In this document: positions 49,566-54,108 of the stretch, in pieces | Layout: every line of letters starts with the position of its first letter | How positions within the stretch are numbered: position 1 is the first letter of the stretch | Assembly (NCBI RefSeq): GCF_005886345.1 | Contig: NZ_PNEC01000015.1 | Span: forward strand, 1 to 54,108 | Direction: 5' to 3' | DNA length: 54,108 nucleotides | Origin: Pseudoalteromonas phenolica | Lineage (GTDB): Bacteria; Pseudomonadota; Gammaproteobacteria; Enterobacterales; Alteromonadaceae | Translations under genes and position numbers: made by a program | The notes under the pieces: generated by a model | Seen by the model: the letters and a program-made list of their open reading frames with translations, nothing else | Told to the model about the DNA's origin: nothing | Database searches by the model: none

Positions 49566-51740
49566 TTATAAGTTATTTTTTCCCGCTAAATCTAGGAAGA
49601 ATGCATATTCTAGAGCAGTATCATGTAAGCGTTTGAAGCGACCTGATGCGCCACCGTGACCCGCTTCCATATCTACTTTAAACAATAATTTATTGTCGTT
49701 TGTCTTATAGTCGCGCAGCTTTGCTACCCACTTTGCAGGCTCAAAGTACTGTACTTGAGAATCATGTAGGCCAGTCGTTACAAGAATATGAGGGTAATCT
49801 TGCTTCTTAACCTGATCATAAGGCGAATAGCTTAGCATGTAGTCGTAATAAGCTTTGTCGTTTGGGTTACCCCATTCGTCATATTCACCGGTAGTAAGTG
49901 GAATGCTTTCATCAAGCATAGTTGTAACTACGTCAACAAAAGGAACATGTGCAGCAATGCCTTTATATAAATCAGGCGCTTGGTTGATCACTGCACCCAT
50001 TAACAGACCGCCAGCACTGCCACCTACAGCGTAAACTTGATCTTTATGGCCATAACCTTGTTCAACCAGCTGTTTTGTTACGTCTACAAAATCATTAAAG
50101 GTATTTTGCTTGGTCAGCTTTTTACCATCTTCATACCATGGACGGCCTAGCATTTGTGAACCACGGATATGTGCAATAGCAAAAACAAAGCCTCGATCTA
50201 GTAAGCTAAGTCGATTACTTGAGAAGCTTGGATCCATTGTTGCTCCGTAAGAGCCATAACCATATTGATATAATGGATTTGTACCATCTTTCTTAAACTT
50301 GTCTTTACGGTAAACTAAAGAAACAGGTACCTTCACACCGTCTCTAGCCGTAACAAAAATACGCTCAGAAGCGTAGTTGTCTACTTTGAAATCACCCAGT
50401 ACTTTATTTTGTTTAAGAATATTTGGTTCACCTGACTCAAGGTTGAAATCGTAGTGAGTTCCTGGGGTAGTCATACTGGTGTAGTAAATACGGATTGAGT
50501 CATTGTTTAATTCGTTATTGCCATATAAATATGCAGCAAATGCGTCATCATTAAATTTAAGTGCTTTTTCACTGCCATCTTTAAGAGAACGAACGATTAC
50601 CTTTACCTGACCCATTTCACGTTCTTGATAAACAAGATGGTTATCAAAAAGTTCGATACCTTCTAGTTTAACTGCTGGGCGGTGTGCAATGACTTCTTCC
50701 CATTTAGATTTATCACCTAAGTCTTTTTCGTTAACTTGCATCAGTTTGAAGTTAACCGCATTTAGATTGGTCAAAATATAGTAGGTGTCTTTATGCTTCG
50801 AAACATTATATTCAAGACCTTTCTCACGAGGAATAAAGCGTTTGGCCTTAGCTTTACTATCGTTTGCGTCTATGAAAGACATGCCTGAAGACTCGGTGCT
50901 TGAATGGTAAATGACAACATTTGACCCGTCTTTCGTTTTACCTATGTACGTGTAATAAGTGTTATCAGCTTCTTCATAAATAAGTTCGTCAGAAGATTGC
51001 GGTGTGCCAAGCTTGTGTCGATATACTTGGTAGCCTAATAAAGTTTGCGGATCTTTTTTAACATAGTAGAAATGTTCATTATCGTTAGCCCACACAACAC
51101 TCGCTTGTGCGCCTTCAATTTTATCGTCTAAAAGCTTTCCTGTTTTTAAGTCTTTAACTTGAATAGTATAAATTCTGCGGCTGACTGTATCTTCACCATA
51201 AGCGAGTAGTTGGTCATTTGGACTCGCAGATAAGCCTGATGCACTATAGTATTCATGGCCTTTTGCAAGTTCATTAATGTCAATAAGGATCTCTTTATCA
51301 GAACCTTTGAAGTCACTGCTACGAACATAAATAGGGTATTCGTTATTACCACGCATTTCCGAAGAGTAGAAATAGTTACCACGTTTGGTCGGTACAGAAT
51401 TGTCGTCTTTTTGGATCCGAGACTTAAGTTCTTCAAATAGTGTTTCTTGAAGTTTTTCTGTGTTGCTAAGTTGCGCGGCTGTATAAGCATTTTCTGCTTC
51501 TAAGTGAGCAATGATTTCAGGATCTTTTCGCTCGTCATCACGCATCCAATAGTAATTATCAACACGTTTATGGCCGTGTATTTCCATTTCGTGTGGTACT
51601 TTTTTGGCTATCGGTGCTGCAACAGTTTGTTCTTGTACCTGTGCAGTAGATTGCTGAGTTTGAGTGTTATTGTCATTATTACAACCAGCTAATACTGCCA
51701 AAGAAATGATGCTTAAAGCATGAGGTAGAAATCGTTTCAT
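49566..51740 (-). CDS. ptrB: Oligopeptidase B-like S9A peptidase, lipoprotein form
   Basis: A 724-residue prolyl-oligopeptidase-family serine peptidase. Unlike cytoplasmic E. coli PtrB it begins with a lipoprotein signal (SLAVLAGC, about Cys19) and a Gln/Thr/Asn linker, so it is an envelope enzyme. The beta-propeller part (about 75-440) is followed by the hydrolase domain with Ser575 in GGSAGG, Asp660 in GLHDSQVQYFEPAKW and His695 in EAGHGG. The S9A oligopeptidase B phrase YNVSKHKDTYYI-type propeller repeats are present. It should cleave peptides after basic residues; the specificity is inferred. Confidence 0.9.
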   Translation of the reverse strand: MKRFLPHALSIISLAVLAGCNNDNNTQTQQSTAQVQEQTVAAPIAKKVPHEMEIHGHKRVDNYYWMRDDERKDPEIIAHLEAENAYTAAQLSNTEKLQETLFEELKSRIQKDDNSVPTKRGNYFYSSEMRGNNEYPIYVRSSDFKGSDKEILIDINELAKGHEYYSASGLSASPNDQLLAYGEDTVSRRIYTIQVKDLKTGKLLDDKIEGAQASVVWANDNEHFYYVKKDPQTLLGYQVYRHKLGTPQSSDELIYEEADNTYYTYIGKTKDGSNVVIYHSSTESSGMSFIDANDSKAKAKRFIPREKGLEYNVSKHKDTYYILTNLNAVNFKLMQVNEKDLGDKSKWEEVIAHRPAVKLEGIELFDNHLVYQEREMGQVKVIVRSLKDGSEKALKFNDDAFAAYLYGNNELNNDSIRIYYTSMTTPGTHYDFNLESGEPNILKQNKVLGDFKVDNYASERIFVTARDGVKVPVSLVYRKDKFKKDGTNPLYQYGYGSYGATMDPSFSSNRLSLLDRGFVFAIAHIRGSQMLGRPWYEDGKKLTKQNTFNDFVDVTKQLVEQGYGHKDQVYAVGGSAGGLLMGAVINQAPDLYKGIAAHVPFVDVVTTMLDESIPLTTGEYDEWGNPNDKAYYDYMLSYSPYDQVKKQDYPHILVTTGLHDSQVQYFEPAKWVAKLRDYKTNDNKLLFKVDMEAGHGGASGRFKRLHDTALEYAFFLDLAGKNNL

Positions 51741-51950
51741 AGTAATCCTTGTTATAAATTATTCCTTTTGATGCTAACTCAGTTTTTACAGTCTCACCAG
51801 CCAAGATTGTAAAGACATGTAAAGTAGTTAAAGCGTGCGTTAAGTTTTAAACAAATTGTACAAATTAGATAAACTTTTAAATGCTTTGAACACGACATTT
51901 AACCAAATGTAAACTGTTTATTAAATGTACAAAATAAATCATTTATTACA

Positions 51951-51978
51951 TTTACAAGAGAAAAAGTGTCTATATAAT
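51951..51978 (+). promoter_or_regulatory. Promoter of the DUF3718 gene
   Basis: TTTACA (51951-51956) and a perfect TATAAT (51973-51978) are 16 bases apart, about 30 bases before the ATG at 52009. This also argues against an upstream in-frame ATG at 51925 as the start. Confidence 0.75.
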
Positions 51979-52008
51979 GCGCGCAAACTCGTTCTTATTA
52001 GGTGTATT

Positions 52009-52434
52009 ATGCTTAAATCTATCTCACTTTTGGCTTTTGGTTTAACTGTTTCTTTGAATGCTCAAGCATCAGCATTCGTGTCAGCTGATAATTCAGCAGA
52101 AACGAAAGTATGTGTTATTGCTTCAACAGAAGGCTTTTCAGCAGCTCGTAAAGAAGCAAGTAAACATGGCTTAAACGTGTCTCGTTTTTCACCGAGCTTA
52201 TTATGTAATGGCGAAGATATTCGTAAAGTTGCAGAACGTGCTGAGCGTGAAGCGAATACATCTTCAGAGAAGAAAGTAACATTAGTTGCTAAAAACCAAA
52301 GTTTAGAAACGTCTCTGTGTATGACAGCGGCGAGAAAAGGAATTAAAGAAATCGGTTACAAAGCGCGTAGCTTACGTTGTAACGATATTCCAGTACGTGA
52401 ATTTGTAAAAGAGTTTGCGAAAACAGCAATCTAA
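52009..52434 (+). CDS. Exported DUF3718-type protein with internal duplication
   Basis: A 141-residue protein with a signal peptide ending NAQASA (about residue 20). The mature part has two related units: ETKVCVIASTEGFSAARKEA...LLCNGEDIRKVAERAE and ETSLCMTAARKGIKEIGYKA...LRCNDIPVREFVKEFA. Each has a cysteine pair that could form a disulfide. DUF3718 proteins are periplasmic and of unknown function in Alteromonadales. It has its own strong promoter and a terminator shared with agcS. Confidence 0.8.
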   Translation: MLKSISLLAFGLTVSLNAQASAFVSADNSAETKVCVIASTEGFSAARKEASKHGLNVSRFSPSLLCNGEDIRKVAERAEREANTSSEKKVTLVAKNQSLETSLCMTAARKGIKEIGYKARSLRCNDIPVREFVKEFAKTAI

Positions 52435-52455
52435 TATTGCTTTAGAAAAGATTTC

Positions 52456-52489
52456 AAAAAAGCCGTTGGAATATTTCAACGGCTTTTTT
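52456..52489. terminator. Bidirectional terminator between the DUF3718 gene and the symporter
   Basis: GCCGTTG and CAACGGC, extended by six As and six Ts, pair around an eight-base loop. Confidence 0.92.
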
Positions 52490-52501
52490 AATGTTTATGA
52501 A

Positions 52502-53920
52502 TTATTTAGTCCATATACCTTTAGGTAATGTTGCTTTAATTTTCTCATTACTATTTGGGTCAAATACAGGCACTTTACCTTGCTTAAGCTGAGAGATGTA
52601 ATCTTTGTAAAGCCAGATTACAGCACCTGATAACATGAATAGGGCAGCTACGTTTACAATCGCCATCATACCCATGGACACATCAGCCATAGTCCAAATC
52701 AAACCCAGTTCACTGACAGAGCCAAACATCACCATACCAAGTACACATAATCTAAAGATCAGCATGCCATGTTTATGATTGTGCTCTAAGAACATTAAGT
52801 TTGTTTCAGCATATGAGTAATTAGCTACGATAGATGTAAATGCAAAGAATAAAATGGCAATTGCAATGAAAATAGCACCCCATTCGCCAACATGCTGAAC
52901 CAGAGCGGCTTGCGTTAAAGCAATACCAGTAACACCAGACTCAGGGACTAGTTGATTAGATAGTAGAATAAGTGCAGCAGTTGCAGAACAGATAATAATA
53001 GTATCTACAAACACGCCAAGCATTTGTACATAACCTTGCGATGCAGGGTGGTTTGGGTTTGGTGTTGCAGTTGCTGCAGCATTGGCAGCACTACCCATAC
53101 CAGCTTCGTTAGAGAAGAGACCTCGTTTAATCCCTTGGATCATTGCCTGCATAACAGCATAACCAATTGCACCAGCGCCTGCTTGTTCAATGCCAAAAGC
53201 ACTGTAGATAATTTGCTTAAACACAGCTGGTAAAAGCTCTAAATTGATAGCACATACATATAATGCAACAGCTAAATAAGCCAAAGCCATGAAAGGAACA
53301 ACTAACTCAGCAAAACGAGAGATGGTTTTTAAACCACCAAAAATAATAAAACCAGAGCCGATAACGAGTAAAACCCCCATAATGTGCTTTGGAATATCAA
53401 AGGCAACTTCAAACGCTGCTGTGATTGAGTTTGCTTGTACTGCATTAAAGACAAGACCAAATGCCAATATAAGGCATAAAGAGAAAAGGACACCCATCCA
53501 ACGCTTTCCTAAACCATACTCCATATAATAAGCAGGGCCACCACGGAAGTTGCCATCTTCATCTTTTGTTTTATATAGCTGTGCAAGGGCGCTTTCGGCA
53601 AAACTGGTTGCCATACCGATAAGTGCAATTAACCACATCCAAAAAATTGCTCCAGCACCACCTAAATAGAGTGCAACAGCAACACCAGCCATATTACCTG
53701 TACCAACGCGTGCAGCTAATGAAGTACAAAAAGCCTGAAATGAAGAAATGCCCGAGTCAGAACCTTGTCTACTATTAGCCATGACCTTAACCATATAAGG
53801 AAATTGTCTAAATTGAATGAAGCCCAAACGGAAGGTAAAGAATAAACCTGCTGCTATTAATAGATATATAAGGACATGGCCCCATAGCAATCCACTAATA
53901 AAGTTTAAAATATCAGCCAT
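52502..53920 (-). CDS. Alanine/glycine:cation symporter (AgcS family)
   Basis: A 472-residue sodium-coupled amino-acid carrier with about eleven transmembrane helices. Family signatures are GFIQFRQFPYMVKVM, SFQAFCTSLAARVGTGNMAGVAVALYLGGAGAIFWMW, FRGGPAYYMEYGLG, GLFSNEAGMGSAANAAATA, FVDTIIICSATA and ANYSYAETN. I start at the ATG at 53918-53920 (MADILNFISGLLWG), the usual N-terminus. A longer frame to 54004 has no support. The last residues (PKGIWTK) are intact. The substrate is probably alanine or glycine with Na+. Confidence 0.93.
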   Translation of the reverse strand: MADILNFISGLLWGHVLIYLLIAAGLFFTFRLGFIQFRQFPYMVKVMANSRQGSDSGISSFQAFCTSLAARVGTGNMAGVAVALYLGGAGAIFWMWLIALIGMATSFAESALAQLYKTKDEDGNFRGGPAYYMEYGLGKRWMGVLFSLCLILAFGLVFNAVQANSITAAFEVAFDIPKHIMGVLLVIGSGFIIFGGLKTISRFAELVVPFMALAYLAVALYVCAINLELLPAVFKQIIYSAFGIEQAGAGAIGYAVMQAMIQGIKRGLFSNEAGMGSAANAAATATPNPNHPASQGYVQMLGVFVDTIIICSATAALILLSNQLVPESGVTGIALTQAALVQHVGEWGAIFIAIAILFFAFTSIVANYSYAETNLMFLEHNHKHGMLIFRLCVLGMVMFGSVSELGLIWTMADVSMGMMAIVNVAALFMLSGAVIWLYKDYISQLKQGKVPVFDPNSNEKIKATLPKGIWTK

Positions 53921-54012
53921 AATTGAATGCCTAGTTAATTGAACGAATAAATGAGGTCCGTAATCTAGCATAAATAAGGAAGGCAATCTAAAGCACAGCG
54001 GCAAAACATAGT

Positions 54013-54036
54013 TTATCCACAGGATTTTGTGGGTAA
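54013..54036. promoter_or_regulatory. Inverted pair of DnaA-box-like 9-mers
   Basis: TTATCCACA at 54013-54021 matches the DnaA box exactly. TGTGGGTAA at 54028-54036 is the reverse of TTACCCACA, one base off. Six bases separate them, so they also form a hairpin. They lie about 100 bases upstream of the symporter start. Confidence 0.4.
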
Positions 54037-54108
54037 GTTGTCATTAAGTGGTTTGTAAGTTTGTATATTTAAATATATAGAAAATAATGCATTTTTCTTT
54101 AAAAAAGG

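Noticed and set aside
51925..52008. Upstream ATG extending the DUF3718 gene by 28 codons
   Set aside because: The strong -10/-35 pair lies downstream of that ATG, and the extension would bury the signal peptide.

Overview
The window looks like chromosome from a marine gammaproteobacterium of the Alteromonadales, most likely Pseudoalteromonas or a close relative. This rests on the AT-rich base composition, the protein families (DUF3334, DUF3718, UspE-Fnr-TtcA beside a cbb3 oxidase cluster, YfbV-AckA-Pta, CmoA-CmoB) and the many short intrinsic terminators shared by convergent genes. The genus is inferred from family resemblance, not from a database search. No rRNA, tRNA, CRISPR array or prophage was seen. 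The only mobile element is the 3' end of an IS982-type transposase cut by the left edge.

Layout. 1-6163: IS remnant, then a leftward GntR/YtrA regulator with an ABC ATPase and permease, divergent from a rightward set of an exported S33-type hydrolase and a NatAB-like ABC exporter. A repeated TGTATT/AATACA operator lies between them. 6252-7662: a lipoprotein gene apparently broken at a T7 run, and a YafJ-type glutamine amidotransferase. 7733-10129: purM-purN-DUF3108 operon. 10280-13850: an Asp-box lipoprotein, then cmoA-cmoB. 14055-18593: a small membrane protein, a DUF3334 protein, a YgjP-like metallopeptidase, a DUF72 protein and aspS. 18813-28655: a leftward micro-oxic respiration block, ccoNOQP (cbb3 oxidase), ccoHIS (assembly), a SafE-like protein, fnr, uspE and ttcA. 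CcoS is encoded by a short frame of 58 codons.

28959-36521 is the accessory-looking stretch: a small lipoprotein that may be translated from a leaderless mRNA; a three-gene set of a 1000-residue lipoprotein, a predicted outer-membrane barrel and a 621-residue lipoprotein; a GreA/GreB-C-domain protein whose ATG directly follows a terminator T-run; and one unknown gene. The two large lipoproteins share a Cys-x5-Cys-Gly element followed at the same distance by a canonical EF-hand loop. I regard this locus as the best candidate for an undescribed system, probably cell-surface and calcium-dependent.

36526-45969: a leftward chain of ACT protein, EIIA-Glc-like protein, YffB, DapE and M15 peptidase; ackA-pta; yfbV; then xthA, a CbiM-like permease and rlmA. 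46325-54108: a DUF1707/LiaF-like protein, an RclC-like membrane protein, an exported nucleotide phosphodiesterase-like enzyme, a previously uncalled 56-residue exported peptide, a lipoprotein oligopeptidase B, a DUF3718 protein with an internal duplication, and an AgcS-type Na+/amino-acid symporter. A pair of inverted DnaA-box-like 9-mers lies near the right edge.

Working together: ccoNOQP/HIS with Fnr and UspE form a low-oxygen respiration module; pta-ackA run overflow acetate metabolism; purMN, dapE, aspS, ttcA and cmoAB are housekeeping.
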